From Pseudoroseomonas cervicalis (lineage in GTDB: Bacteria > Pseudomonadota > Alphaproteobacteria > Acetobacterales > Acetobacteraceae): 64,000 bases of DNA. How positions within the stretch are numbered: the first letter of the stretch is position 1; every line of letters begins with the position of its first letter. The DNA lies in contig NZ_JAUTAJ010000004.1 of assembly GCF_030818485.1 (NCBI RefSeq), positions 1,219,001-1,283,000 on the forward strand. The letters are read 5' to 3'. The notes below the pieces were generated by a model. It made no database searches and had not been told where the DNA came from. It worked only from the letters and a program-made list of their open reading frames with translations. A program made the position numbers and the translations under genes. Of this stretch, positions 53,581-62,183 are shown piece by piece.

Positions 53581-54795
53581 TCAGGGCGCGGCCTCGGACA
53601 GGAAGGCGAGCAGGCTGCGCGACAGCGCCTCCACCTCCTCCACCGTGCTCGATTCATCGGCCGCGCCGGGGCGCTGGCCCGGGCGCAGCAGGCCGCCCTG
53701 CATCAGCTCCACCAGCCCGGCGTGGCTGGCATGGCCAAGCGGCGAGGGCTCGGTCCCGGCATAGGCGCGGAAGGGCTGCGGCCCATAGCCATGGCCCCAG
53801 CGCAGCGCCTGCTCCCAGCGGGCCAGCTGCGCGCCATCATCCGGCCGGCCGACCGCGGGCTGCAGCGACAGGCGGCGCAGCGCCAGGGCGCAGCCGCCGG
53901 GCAGCGCCGGCAGCCCGGCCAGGACCTGGCGCAGCTCGGCCTCCGCCGCCGCCTCGCCCTCCGCCGCGCCGAAGCGGCGCAGCAGGCGCAGCAGGCAGAC
54001 CGGCGCGCCGCCCTCCGCCTCGGCCGGCACGACCCGCACCGACAGCACCGACAGGCCGGGCACCGGGCTGCGCGGGTCGCCGGCGCGCGCGGCCAGGGCG
54101 GCGCGCAGCTCCATCAGCCGCTCCAGCACCGGCAAGGCGGCGGCGCCGGCGGCGGCGGTGCCCTGGGCGGTGATGCGGATCTCGAATTCCAGGCTGCCCG
54201 GGGCGCCGGACCAGCGCCGCGGCCCGGCCAGCCCGCCCAGATTCAGCAGCGGCCCCGCCAGCTCCCCCTGCGCCGCCAGGGCGCGCAGGGCGTGGCCGGG
54301 GCCGTTGGCGGAATCGGCGGTGAACAGCAGCACCGGGTCGTGGCGCAGCCGCAGCCCGACCGCGTCGGCCACGCACATCGCCGCCCAGCTGGCGGCGATC
54401 GCGCCCTTCACCTGGGCGATGCCCAGGCCGTAGAGCCGGTCGCCATGGCGCGTCAGCGCATGCGGCGGGCGGGTCCAGCCCGGGGCGGGGCCGGCGATGC
54501 CGAGCGGGAAGAGCAGCGTGCAGGGCGGCCGGCCGGTGCGGCGCGCCGCCACCAGGCTGGGCGGGCCGCCGCCGGCGGCCACCGCGCGCAGGCCGAAGCC
54601 GAGCGGGGCGAACATGTCGCGCAGCGCGTCGCGCAGCGCCTCTCCGGCCGGGGCCGGCGCTGCGCCGGCGGCGACCAGCCGGCCGAGCGCGTCGATCCAG
54701 CCCGTGGCGCCGAGCAGCGGCGCCGCCAGCGCGAGCCGGTCGAGCCCGTCACCCGCCTCGAGCAGATCGGAGGAGGGCCCCACCTCCCACGGCAT
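53581..54795 (-). CDS. M20-peptidase-like protein lacking the usual metal ligands
   Basis: A 404-residue protein with the layout of M20 amidohydrolases (ArgE/DapE/carboxypeptidase G2): RPPHALTRHGDRLYGLGIAQVKGAIAASWAAM corresponds to the family's W..PF......lyGRG..DmKGg block, a lid-like dimerisation domain follows (about 215-325), and the end resembles the last helix pair. Key residues are changed: the HxDVVP block is absent (PLGIAGPAPGW instead), the D of DmKG is Q, the EE pair near FTADSANG is SA, and the H before the final ..DE is A. Zinc binding and catalysis as in the family are therefore unlikely. ATG 54795 has AGGAG upstream. It may be a binding or regulatory pseudo-enzyme. Confidence 0.65.
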   Translation of the reverse strand: MPWEVGPSSDLLEAGDGLDRLALAAPLLGATGWIDALGRLVAAGAAPAPAGEALRDALRDMFAPLGFGLRAVAAGGGPPSLVAARRTGRPPCTLLFPLGIAGPAPGWTRPPHALTRHGDRLYGLGIAQVKGAIAASWAAMCVADAVGLRLRHDPVLLFTADSANGPGHALRALAAQGELAGPLLNLGGLAGPRRWSGAPGSLEFEIRITAQGTAAAGAAALPVLERLMELRAALAARAGDPRSPVPGLSVLSVRVVPAEAEGGAPVCLLRLLRRFGAAEGEAAAEAELRQVLAGLPALPGGCALALRRLSLQPAVGRPDDGAQLARWEQALRWGHGYGPQPFRAYAGTEPSPLGHASHAGLVELMQGGLLRPGQRPGAADESSTVEEVEALSRSLLAFLSEAAP

Positions 54796-55182
54796 CGCGC
54801 ATGCTCCTGGCCGCCCCGTTTCGGGCCGGCCCTCGCACGGCGCACCATCGCGCCGGCGGGCATGGATTAGCAGTGTGGAGGGCGGCGCTGCAGGGGGCCG
54901 GACCGGCTCGCACGCCTTGTTGAAGCGGCTGAGGCGCAACCATTGAGGTTAAGCCTGATCACGACCATATCTGGAACCGGTTCAGGGCGGGCTTCCCGGC
55001 GAGCCGGCGCCGCTCCTGATACCGGTCCGCCCGGCGCCGATTCGGGTTGGAAGAGGGGCTATTCCCTCCCCGCCCCCCGTCGCGGGGCAGCGGCGCGGCC
55101 CTGGGACCGCGCCGTTCCTGGTCCCGCGCGACACCCGGCCGGCAGCCGGGCGCCGCGCCTCAATGCCGCGCCGCGCCGCGCC
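54796..55182. other. Spacer between the M20-like gene and the helicase stop
   Basis: 387 bp without a believable gene. It holds a GAACCGGTTC palindrome near 54974, which may belong to the promoter region of the M20-like gene. A 23-bp direct repeat reaches from this spacer into the helicase stop codon: CCTCAATGCCG at 55158 and again at 55181, the second copy carrying the helicase TGA at 55183-55185. Confidence 0.5.
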
Positions 55183-56880
55183 TCAATGCCGGGCCGCGCC
55201 GCGGCGGGGCCCCGAGCGCTCGCCGCCACGGTCGCGATAGGGCGGGCGCGGGCCGCGCGGCGCCTGGGCCGGCATGCCCTCGGCCATCTGCTCCACCCGG
55301 ATATGCGGATCGTCCGCATCCGGCCGGCGCGCCGCGGCGGCGAAGCGCGAGGCGGCGGCGGGCGCCACCTCGAACTGCGTCTCGCGGCCCAGGATGCGGA
55401 TGCGGCCGATCTCGTTGCGCTGCACCCCGCCGCGACGGCAGAGGAAAGGCAGCACCCAGCGCGGATCGGCGCGCCCGTCGCGCCCGACATTCATGCGGAA
55501 CCAGATGCCTTCCTCGCCCCGCGGCTCGCGCGGCTCCCGCACCGGGCGGCGCAGATACTCATCCGGCGAGGCCAGCTCCTCCGGCGCCGGCAGCGGCGCG
55601 CGCAGCACCTTCACCAGCGCGGCGGCCAGCGCCTTCGGGTCGGCGCCGCCGGAGAGCAGCGCCTCCGCCACGGCGACATCCTCGGCCGAGGCCTCCTCGG
55701 CCAGCAGCGTGCCGGCCTGGGCGGCCAGCCGCTCGGCATCCTTGGCGCGGATCTCCTCGGCCGCCGGGGCCGGGCCCCATTCGGCCTGGACGCGGGCGGC
55801 CATCAGCAGCCGCTCGGCGGTGCGGCGGCGATTCGGCGGCACGATCAGCACCGAGATGCCCTTGCGCCCCGCCCGGCCGGTGCGGCCGGAACGGTGCAGC
55901 ATGGTCTCCGGCTCCTTCGGCAGCTCGGCATGGATGACCAGGCCGAGATCCGGCAGGTCGATGCCGCGCGCCGCGACGTCGGTGGCGACGCAGACCTGGG
56001 CGCGGCCATCGCGCAGCGCCTGCAGCGCGCGCGACCGCTCGGCCTGCGACAGCTCGCCCGACAGCGCCACGGCGGAGAAGCCGCGCTCGGCCAGGTTGGA
56101 CTGCAGCCGGGTGACGGCGGCGCGGGTCGAGCAGAAGACGATGGCGCGCGGGCTGTCGGACAGGCGCAGCAGGTTGACCACCGCGCGCTCGGTGTCCTGC
56201 GGCGCCACCTGCACCGCCTTGTAGGCGATGTCGCGATGCTGCCCGCCCTCGGCCTTGGCCGAGATGCGCAGCGCGTCGCGCTGGAAGCTGCCGGCCAGGC
56301 GCTCGATCTCCGGCGGCACGGTGGCGGAGAAGAGCAGCGTGCGCCGCTCCTCCGGCGCCGCGCCGAGGATCATCTCCAGCTCCTCGCGGAAGCCGAGATC
56401 GAGCATCTCATCCGCCTCGTCCAGCACCACGGCGCGCAGCGCCTCGGGGCGGAGATTGCCGCGGTCGAGATGGTCGCAGAGCCGGCCCGGCGTGCCGACG
56501 ACGATATGCGCGCCCTGCGCCAGGGCGCGGCGCTCGGCCAGCGGGTCCATGCCGCCGACGCAGCTGACCACGCGGCCGCCGGCCGCGGCATAGAGCCAGG
56601 AAAGCTCGGCGCGCACCTGCAGCGCCAGCTCGCGGGTGGGGGCGACAACGATGGCCAGCGGCGCGCCGGCATGCGGCATGCGCTCGGCCCCGCCCAGCAG
56701 CTCGGGCGCGAGGGCCAGGCCGAAGGCGACCGTCTTGCCGGAGCCGGTCTGCGCCGAGACCAGCAGGTCCCGCCCGGCCGTCTCGGCCTCCAGCACCGCC
56801 GCCTGGACGGTGGTGGGCTCGGCATAGCCGCGCTCGGTCAGGGCGCGCAGCAGCGCTTCAGGCATCACAGGAAAAGGCAT
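55183..56880 (-). CDS. DEAD-box RNA helicase (DbpA/CsdA-like)
   Basis: A 565-residue helicase. Q-motif GYAEPTTVQAAVL, motif I AQTGSGKT, Ia PTRELALQ, GG, TPGRL, motif II VLDEADEMLD, motif III SAT, then the second domain with VATDVAARGIDLPDL and HRSGRTGRAGRKG (V and VI). The C-terminal part (GIWFRMNVGRDGRADPRWVLPFLCRRGGVQRNEIGRIRIL) resembles the DbpA RNA-binding domain that targets 23S rRNA, with an RG-rich tail ending GGERSGPRRGAARH. Likely role: ribosome assembly or cold-adapted RNA remodelling. ATG 56880 is the start of the fold. The stop codon lies within a 23-bp duplication. Confidence 0.92.
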   Translation of the reverse strand: MPFPVMPEALLRALTERGYAEPTTVQAAVLEAETAGRDLLVSAQTGSGKTVAFGLALAPELLGGAERMPHAGAPLAIVVAPTRELALQVRAELSWLYAAAGGRVVSCVGGMDPLAERRALAQGAHIVVGTPGRLCDHLDRGNLRPEALRAVVLDEADEMLDLGFREELEMILGAAPEERRTLLFSATVPPEIERLAGSFQRDALRISAKAEGGQHRDIAYKAVQVAPQDTERAVVNLLRLSDSPRAIVFCSTRAAVTRLQSNLAERGFSAVALSGELSQAERSRALQALRDGRAQVCVATDVAARGIDLPDLGLVIHAELPKEPETMLHRSGRTGRAGRKGISVLIVPPNRRRTAERLLMAARVQAEWGPAPAAEEIRAKDAERLAAQAGTLLAEEASAEDVAVAEALLSGGADPKALAAALVKVLRAPLPAPEELASPDEYLRRPVREPREPRGEEGIWFRMNVGRDGRADPRWVLPFLCRRGGVQRNEIGRIRILGRETQFEVAPAAASRFAAAARRPDADDPHIRVEQMAEGMPAQAPRGPRPPYRDRGGERSGPRRGAARH

Positions 56881-57159
56881 GTGTTCGAAAAATCCGCCGC
56901 GTATCGGGTGGGGCGCCCCCTCAGGGGCCGCCGGGGATATGGGCGCGGCACCTCCCCCCTTGCCACCCGTGAGCGGGCGCATCCTCGGGGCCATCGGCCG
57001 GCCAGTGCGCGGGTCCTACAAGGTTTCCGCGCGCTTTGCACGCGGCGCGTGGGCCTGGGATAGAGCCATGCAGGACGCGCATGAAGAAATCGCCACGCGC
57101 CCGCTTGCACCGCCAGCGTGATTTCCCCATTCTCCGCACCGGAAGGGGACTATACCTTC

Positions 57160-57210
57160 CCGCGGGGATTTGACGGATGCAGCTTGCGCCGCGACACCAA
57201 GTGCTAAAGC
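57160..57210 (+). ncRNA. SAM-II-type riboswitch upstream of metNIQQ
   Basis: The stretch has the SAM-II layout: P1 stem CGCGG (57161-57165) with CCGCG (57189-57193), the conserved GATTTG (57167-57172) in the first loop, CTTGC (57183-57187), then ACACCAAGTGCTAAAGCG with the conserved GCTAAA (57203-57208) that forms the pseudoknot region. SAM-II switches control methionine and SAM genes in alphaproteobacteria, and this one precedes a methionine transporter operon by about 200 bases. Identification is by eye from known family features. Confidence 0.75.
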
Positions 57211-57226
57211 GCCAGGAAGCCGGGCT

Positions 57227-57257
57227 GCGGTATGCGGGGGAGACGCCCCCGCACCGC
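57227..57257 (+). terminator. Long hairpin in the metN leader, possible expression platform
   Basis: TGCGGGGG (57233-57240) pairs with CCCCCGCA (57246-57253), extended by GCGG (57227-57230) with CCGC (57254-57257). It lies 17 bases after the riboswitch. It has no U-run, so it is not a classical terminator but may form part of the expression platform. From here to the metN start (57258-57406) I see no gene. Confidence 0.5.
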
Positions 57258-57406
57258 CGGTCGCTTCGTGGATCATCCGACCGGTTTGTTGGAGAGCCCG
57301 AGGTGCCCATGATCTGTCGAATGCCCCGCCGCTAGACCCGGCCACACCGCGCGCCCAGCTGAGCCGGGCCAGGCGCGCCCGCTTCCCCGACGTCACTGGA
57401 ATTGCC

Positions 57407-58519
57407 ATGTCTTCTGCCGCTGCCGCGACGGGGCCCGCCCCCGCCACGAAGGATGCCGCCATCCGGCTGCATGACCTCAGACGCCGCTTCGCCGGGCGCG
57501 GCGGGGCCGAGGTCCGCGCGCTGGACGGCGTCTCCCTGCAGGTGGCGCCGGGCGAGATCTACGGCATCGTCGGCCGCTCGGGTGCCGGCAAATCCACGCT
57601 GATCCGCTGCGTGAACCTGCTGGAGCGCCCCGATTCCGGCGAGGTCCGGGTGCTGGGCGAGGATCTGCTGGCGCTCGACGATGGCGCGCTGCGCGACCGC
57701 CGCCGGCGCATCGGCATGGTGTTCCAGCATTTCAACCTGCTCGCCTCCCGCACCGTCGCCGACAATGTGGCCTTCCCGCTGGAGGTCGCCGGGGTGCCGC
57801 GCGCCGAGCGCGCGTCGCGCGTGGCCGAGGCGCTGGCGCTGGTGGGCCTGGCCGAGAAGGCCGGCGCCTATCCGGCGCAGCTTTCCGGCGGGCAGAAGCA
57901 GCGCGTCGGCATCGCCCGCGCTTTGGCCCCGCGCCCGAAGATCCTGCTCTGCGACGAGGCGACCAGCGCGCTCGACCCCGAGACGACGCAGGAGATCCTG
58001 GCGCTGATCAAGCGGCTGCGCGACCAGCTCGACCTCACCGTGCTGCTGATCACCCATGAGATGGCGGTGGTGAAGGAGATCTGCGACCGCGTGGCCGTCA
58101 TGGAGCGCGGCCAGGTGATCGAGGAGGGGCGCGTCTTCGACGTCTTCACGCGTCCTGCCCACCCGACCACGCGGCGCTTCATCGCCGACACCATCGGCCA
58201 TTCCGTCCCGCCCGGCACGGTGGCCCGCCTGCCCGCCCCGAATGCCGGGGAGGAGCGGCGCCTGCTGCAGGTGCTCTTCGCCGGCCCGCACAGCACGCGC
58301 TCGGTCATTTCCGAGGCGTCGCGCCGCTACGGCCTCGACCTCAACATCATCTCCGGCCGCATCGACGAGATCGCCGGCGAACCCTTCGGCCTGATGGCGC
58401 TGGCCGCCTATGGCGCGCCGGAGCGCATCGACGCGGCGCTCGCCTGGTTCGCCGAGCTGGGCCTCGCCGTCACCCCCCTCACCGAGGCTGAGATCCACGA
58501 CCGGGCGGAGGCTGCCTGA
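57407..58519 (+). CDS. metN: MetN, methionine ABC transporter ATP-binding protein
   Basis: A 370-residue ATPase. Walker A GRSGAGKSTLIRCVNLL, Q-loop MVFQHFNLLASRTV, signature LSGGQKQRVGIARAL, Walker B ILLCDEATSALDPE, H-loop LITHEMAVVKEICDRVAV. The C-terminal NIL domain (about 285-365; RLLQVLFAGPHSTRSVISEASRRYGLDLNIISGRID) is the methionine-sensing regulatory domain of MetN, which inhibits transport when cytoplasmic methionine is high. First gene of metN-metI-metQ-metQ, downstream of the SAM-II-type switch. ATG 57407 was chosen as the start of the family N-terminus; the frame continues upstream through non-coding leader. Confidence 0.95.
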   Translation: MSSAAAATGPAPATKDAAIRLHDLRRRFAGRGGAEVRALDGVSLQVAPGEIYGIVGRSGAGKSTLIRCVNLLERPDSGEVRVLGEDLLALDDGALRDRRRRIGMVFQHFNLLASRTVADNVAFPLEVAGVPRAERASRVAEALALVGLAEKAGAYPAQLSGGQKQRVGIARALAPRPKILLCDEATSALDPETTQEILALIKRLRDQLDLTVLLITHEMAVVKEICDRVAVMERGQVIEEGRVFDVFTRPAHPTTRRFIADTIGHSVPPGTVARLPAPNAGEERRLLQVLFAGPHSTRSVISEASRRYGLDLNIISGRIDEIAGEPFGLMALAAYGAPERIDAALAWFAELGLAVTPLTEAEIHDRAEAA

Positions 58520-58520
58520 C

Positions 58521-59186
58521 ATGATCCCCTGGCTTTCCCCGATGATCGAGCAGCTCTTCTACGAGGCTGCGATCGAGACCCTGACCATGGTGGCCGCCGC
58601 CGCCGGCATCGCCGTGCTCTTCGGCCTGCCGCTGGCGCTGCTGCTGCACGCCACCGCCCCGGGTGGCCTGGCGCAGAACGGGCTGGTCAACCGCCCGCTC
58701 GGCCTGCTGATCAACGCCGTGCGCTCGACCCCCTTCATCATCCTGATGGTGGCGATCGTGCCCTTCACCCGCATCGTCGCCGGGACCTCGATCGGCACGG
58801 GCGCGGCCATCGTGCCGCTGGCGCTCGCCGCCACCGCCTTCATCACCCGCCTGTTCGAGACCGCCCTGCGCGAGGTCGATCGCGGCGTGGTCGAGGCCTC
58901 GCGCGCCATGGGCGCCACGCGGCTGCAGATCCTCTGGAAGGTGCTGGTGCCCGAGGCGATGCCCGGCCTGGTCGCCGCCATCACCGTCACCCTGGTCAGC
59001 CTGGTGGGCTATTCCGCCATGGCCGGCGCGGTGGGCGGCGGGGGCCTGGGCGATCTCGGCATCCGCTTCGGCTATCAGCGCTTCATGCCGGAGGTGATGG
59101 CCAGTGTCGTCGCCGTGCTGATCCTTTTCGTCCAGGGGCTGCAATCGCTGGGGGACTGGCTGGTCCGCCGCGTCAGCCACCGCTGA
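58521..59186 (+). CDS. metI: MetI, methionine ABC transporter permease
   Basis: A 221-residue permease with five spans: IPWLSPMIEQLFYEAAIETLTMV at the N-terminus, NAVRSTPFIILMVAIVPFTR, EVDRGVVEASRAMGATRLQILWKVLVPEAMPG (EAA loop), and SLVGYSAMAGAVGGGGLGDLGIRFGYQRF, all typical MetI blocks. It starts 1 bp after the metN stop (TGACATG), so translation is coupled. Channel for D- and L-methionine. Confidence 0.95.
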   Translation: MIPWLSPMIEQLFYEAAIETLTMVAAAAGIAVLFGLPLALLLHATAPGGLAQNGLVNRPLGLLINAVRSTPFIILMVAIVPFTRIVAGTSIGTGAAIVPLALAATAFITRLFETALREVDRGVVEASRAMGATRLQILWKVLVPEAMPGLVAAITVTLVSLVGYSAMAGAVGGGGLGDLGIRFGYQRFMPEVMASVVAVLILFVQGLQSLGDWLVRRVSHR

Positions 59187-59224
59187 ATCATCCGATCACC
59201 AACAGCAAGAAACGGGAAATCGCC

Positions 59225-60043
59225 ATGACGCTCCACCGCCGCGCCCTGCTGGGCAGCGCCCTCGCCCTGCCCGCCTTCGCCGCCCTGCCGGCCTTCGCCC
59301 AGGCGCCCGAGATCGGCACCGCCGCGCGGCCGCTGCGCATCGGCGCCACCGCCGGCCCGCACAGCCAGGTGCTGGAGAAGGTGCAGGAGATCGCGGCGCG
59401 CGACGGCCTCGTGCTGCGCATCGTGCCCTTCACCGACTACATCACGCCCAACGCGGCGCTGGCGGCCAAGGATCTGGACGCCAATTGCTACCAGCACCAG
59501 CCCTTCCTCGACCAGGCGGTGCGCGACCGCAACCTGCCGCTGGTCGCGGTCGGCAAGACGCTGGTCTTCCCCATGGGCGTCTATTCCCGCCGCGTGAAGT
59601 CGATCGGCGAGCTGGCCAATGGCGCGCGCGTCGCCATCCCGAACGACCCGACCAATGGCGGCCGGGCGCTGGCCCTGCTGGCCGCCAATGGCGCCTTCAA
59701 GCTGACGCCGGGCGCCGATTTCCGCGCCACCATCGCCGATGTGCTGGAGAACCCGAAGCGCCTGCGCATCATCGAGCTGGAGGCGGCGCAGATCCCGCGC
59801 ACCCTGGACGAGGTCGACGCCGCCGCCATCAACACCAATTTCGCCATCCCGGCGGGGCTGAACCCGGTGCGCGACGCCATCGCCATCGAGAGCGCCGACA
59901 GCCCCTATGCCAACCTCATCGCCGTGCATCGCGACAACCGCGACGCGCCCTGGGTGAAGCGGCTGGTGGCGGCCTACCAGAATGACGACGTCAAGAAATT
60001 CGTCGCCGAGACCTTCCAGGGCTCGGTCGTTCCCGCCTTCTGA
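59225..60043 (+). CDS. metQ: MetQ-type methionine-binding protein 1
   Basis: A 272-residue NlpA/MetQ-family binding protein. The signal peptide MTLHRRALLGSALALPAFA has twin arginines and no lipobox cysteine, so it may be exported by Tat as a soluble protein rather than as a lipoprotein. Mature part: LRIGATAGPHSQVLEKVQEIA, IVPFTDYITPNAALAAKDLDANCYQHQPFLD, VAIPNDPTNGGRALALLAANG, NTNFAIPAGL. It delivers methionine to MetI. Thirty-eight bases after metI. Confidence 0.93.
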   Translation: MTLHRRALLGSALALPAFAALPAFAQAPEIGTAARPLRIGATAGPHSQVLEKVQEIAARDGLVLRIVPFTDYITPNAALAAKDLDANCYQHQPFLDQAVRDRNLPLVAVGKTLVFPMGVYSRRVKSIGELANGARVAIPNDPTNGGRALALLAANGAFKLTPGADFRATIADVLENPKRLRIIELEAAQIPRTLDEVDAAAINTNFAIPAGLNPVRDAIAIESADSPYANLIAVHRDNRDAPWVKRLVAAYQNDDVKKFVAETFQGSVVPAF

Positions 60044-60061
60044 CCTGAGGACAAGCGAGAG

Positions 60062-60886
60062 ATGCTGAACCGACGCTCCCTGATCCTGGCCGGCGGCGCG
60101 CTGCTGCTGCCGGCCCTGCTGCCGCGCCACGCCCGGAGCCAGGGAGCGGCCGAGTTCGGCAGCGCGGCCCGGCCCCTGCGCGTCGGCGTCACCGCCGGCG
60201 TGCATGAGCAGGTGCTGGAAGTGGTGCGCGACGTGCTGAAGCGCGACAACTTCGCCATCGACATCCGCACCTTCGCGGATTTCATCCAGCCCAATGTCGC
60301 CCTCGCCTCCGGCGACATCGACATCAACACCTATCAGCACCTGCCCTTCCTGGAGGCGCAGAAGCAGCAGCGCGGCTACGACTTCGTCCCCGTCGGCAAG
60401 ACGGTGCTGACGGTGATGGGCGTGTTCAGCCGCCGCCACCGCGCCATCGCCGACATCCCGAGCGGCGCCCGCGTCGCCATCCCGAACGACCCGACCAATG
60501 GCGGCCGCGCCTTGCTGCTGCTGGCCAAGGCCGGGCTCATCGAGCTGCGCTCGGGCGCCGACTACCGCGCGACCATCGCCGACATCACCGGCAACCCGAA
60601 GCGCATCCGCATCGTCGAGCTGGAGGCGGCCTCCATCGCCCGCAGCCTGGACGATGTCGACGCCGCCGCCATCACCGGCAACTACGCGGTGCCAGCGGGG
60701 CTGAACCCGCTGAAGGAAGGGCTGGCGATCGAGGGGACGGACAGCGTCTACACCGTGCTCGTCGTGGCGCGGCGGGGCGACGAGAACAGGCCCTGGGCGC
60801 AGAAGCTGGCCCGCGCCTATGCCGACCCGGCGGTCAAGGAATTCGTTGAGAAGACCTTCGGCGGGGCGGTGATCGTCGGAGCATAA
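60062..60886 (+). CDS. MetQ-type methionine-binding protein 2
   Basis: A 274-residue paralogue of the preceding protein, sharing LRVGVTAGVHEQVLEVV, FADFIQPNVALASGDIDINTYQHLPFL, VAIPNDPTNGGRALLLLAKAG and GNYAVPAGLNPL. Signal peptide MLNRRSLILAGGALLLP also has twin arginines and no lipobox. Eighteen bases after metQ 1. Two binding proteins with one transporter suggest different ligands (for example different methionine derivatives). The operon ends in a strong terminator. Confidence 0.92.
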   Translation: MLNRRSLILAGGALLLPALLPRHARSQGAAEFGSAARPLRVGVTAGVHEQVLEVVRDVLKRDNFAIDIRTFADFIQPNVALASGDIDINTYQHLPFLEAQKQQRGYDFVPVGKTVLTVMGVFSRRHRAIADIPSGARVAIPNDPTNGGRALLLLAKAGLIELRSGADYRATIADITGNPKRIRIVELEAASIARSLDDVDAAAITGNYAVPAGLNPLKEGLAIEGTDSVYTVLVVARRGDENRPWAQKLARAYADPAVKEFVEKTFGGAVIVGA

Positions 60887-60960
60887 AAAAGGCCGGGGGA
60901 AGGAATTCCCCCGGGCCCCCATCTTTTTTCTGCCAGGGCCGGCGGACGCTGTCCGCCGGC
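60885..60960. terminator. Two-hairpin intergenic element, copy 2
   Basis: Hairpin 1: CCGGGGGAA (60893-60901) with TTCCCCCGG (60906-60914), with A6 before and T6 (60924-60929) after, giving an intrinsic terminator for metQ and for the opposite strand. Hairpin 2: GCCGGCGGAC (60938-60947) with GTCCGCCGGC (60951-60960), loop GCT. Same plan, spacing and CAGG spacer as the element at 10741-10821, with compensating base changes in both stems. Confidence 0.82.
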
Positions 60961-60965
60961 TCGTC

Positions 60966-62027
60966 TCAGTTGCCGGCGACAGCGCGCAGGCGCGGCGACT
61001 TCGCCTGCTCGATCAGCTCCTCATACAGCGCCACATAATCCTCGGCCATGCGGCGGGCGGTGAAGCGCTGCTCGAAGCGGGCGCGCACCTTGGCGCGGTC
61101 CAGCTCCGGGATGCGGGCGACGGCGGCCACCGCCTCATCCTCATTCTCGACGATGAAGCCGGTCAGCCCATCCTCCATCACCTCAGGCACCGAGCCGCGG
61201 CGCATCGCGATCACCGGCGTGCCGCAGGCCATCGCCTCGATCATCACCAGGCCGAACGGCTCCGGCCAGTCGATCGGGAACAGCAGCGCATGCGCGCCGG
61301 AGAGGAATTCCGGCTTCTGGTCGTCATTGATCTCGCCGATGTATTCCACATGCTCCTGGCCCATCAGCGGCGCGATCTCGCGCTCGTAATAGGCCCGGTC
61401 GGCGGCGTCGATCTTGGCGGCGATCTTCAGCTTCACGCCCGCCCGCTTGGCGATGCGGATGGCGCGGTCCAGCCCCTTCTCCGGCGAGACGCGGCCGAGG
61501 AAGGCGAAATACTTCTGCTCCACCGGCTGCGGCGTCAGCCGGTCCTTCGGCATGCCATGCAGGATGGTGCGCGCCCAGTTCAGCTTCGGGATCGGCAGGC
61601 GCTGATGGTCGGAGATCGAGACGTAAGGCGTATGGCCATAGGTCTCGTAGATCATCTTGAACTCGGGCAGGTCCAGCCGGCCATGCAGCGTGGTCACGAA
61701 GGGCACGCGCTGGCGGTCGAGCAGGCCGAGCGGGAAATAGTCGATATGCGAATGGATCACGTCGAACTCATGCGCCCGCTGGCCGACGATCTCGACCATG
61801 CGCATGTAATGCGCGACCCAGTCCTTCACGGTCGGGTCCAGGCGCAGCGCCTCGGGGCGCATCGCGGCCAGCTTCGCATGGGTCACGGAATCGCCGCTGG
61901 CGAACAGCGTGACCTCATGGCCCATCGCCACCAGTTCTTCGGTCAGCGAGGAAACCACCCGCTCGGTGCCGCCATACAGCTTGGGCGGCACGGCCTCGAA
62001 CAGCGGCGAGATTTGCGCGATACGCAT
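60966..62027 (-). CDS. GT4-type glycosyltransferase
   Basis: A 353-residue GT-B enzyme: MRIAQISPLFEAVPPKLYGGTERVVSSLTEELVAMGHEVTLFASGDS, HSHIDYFPLGLL, LHGRLDLPEF, YFAFLGRVSPEKGLDRAIRIA and the EX7E-type block FPIDWPEPFGLVMIEAMACGTPVIAM. These are strong GT4 signatures (the N-terminal PKLYGGTERVV block is common in a widespread bacterial subgroup). The sugar and acceptor are unknown. ATG 62027 is preceded by AAGGGAT; an in-frame ATG upstream lacks this. Its stop abuts the second two-hairpin element. Confidence 0.92.
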   Translation of the reverse strand: MRIAQISPLFEAVPPKLYGGTERVVSSLTEELVAMGHEVTLFASGDSVTHAKLAAMRPEALRLDPTVKDWVAHYMRMVEIVGQRAHEFDVIHSHIDYFPLGLLDRQRVPFVTTLHGRLDLPEFKMIYETYGHTPYVSISDHQRLPIPKLNWARTILHGMPKDRLTPQPVEQKYFAFLGRVSPEKGLDRAIRIAKRAGVKLKIAAKIDAADRAYYEREIAPLMGQEHVEYIGEINDDQKPEFLSGAHALLFPIDWPEPFGLVMIEAMACGTPVIAMRRGSVPEVMEDGLTGFIVENEDEAVAAVARIPELDRAKVRARFEQRFTARRMAEDYVALYEELIEQAKSPRLRAVAGN

Positions 62028-62159
62028 GAACGCGATCCCTTTTCTCAGGCAGATCACTATGTCTACTGGAACAGGAGCGCCGCGTGACTTGATCGTTGCC
62101 GGGGGCGCCCATATTTCATCGTGAACCTACAAATCCATTATGGCGAAAAGTAGGCTGTC

Positions 62160-62183
62160 CTGGTGTCTGCCCTGGTGTCTGCC
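62160..62183. repeat. 12-bp tandem duplication at the exporter start
   Basis: CTGGTGTCTGCC occurs twice in tandem; each copy carries an in-frame GTG (62163 and 62175), so the likely start codon has been duplicated. Confidence 0.65.
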
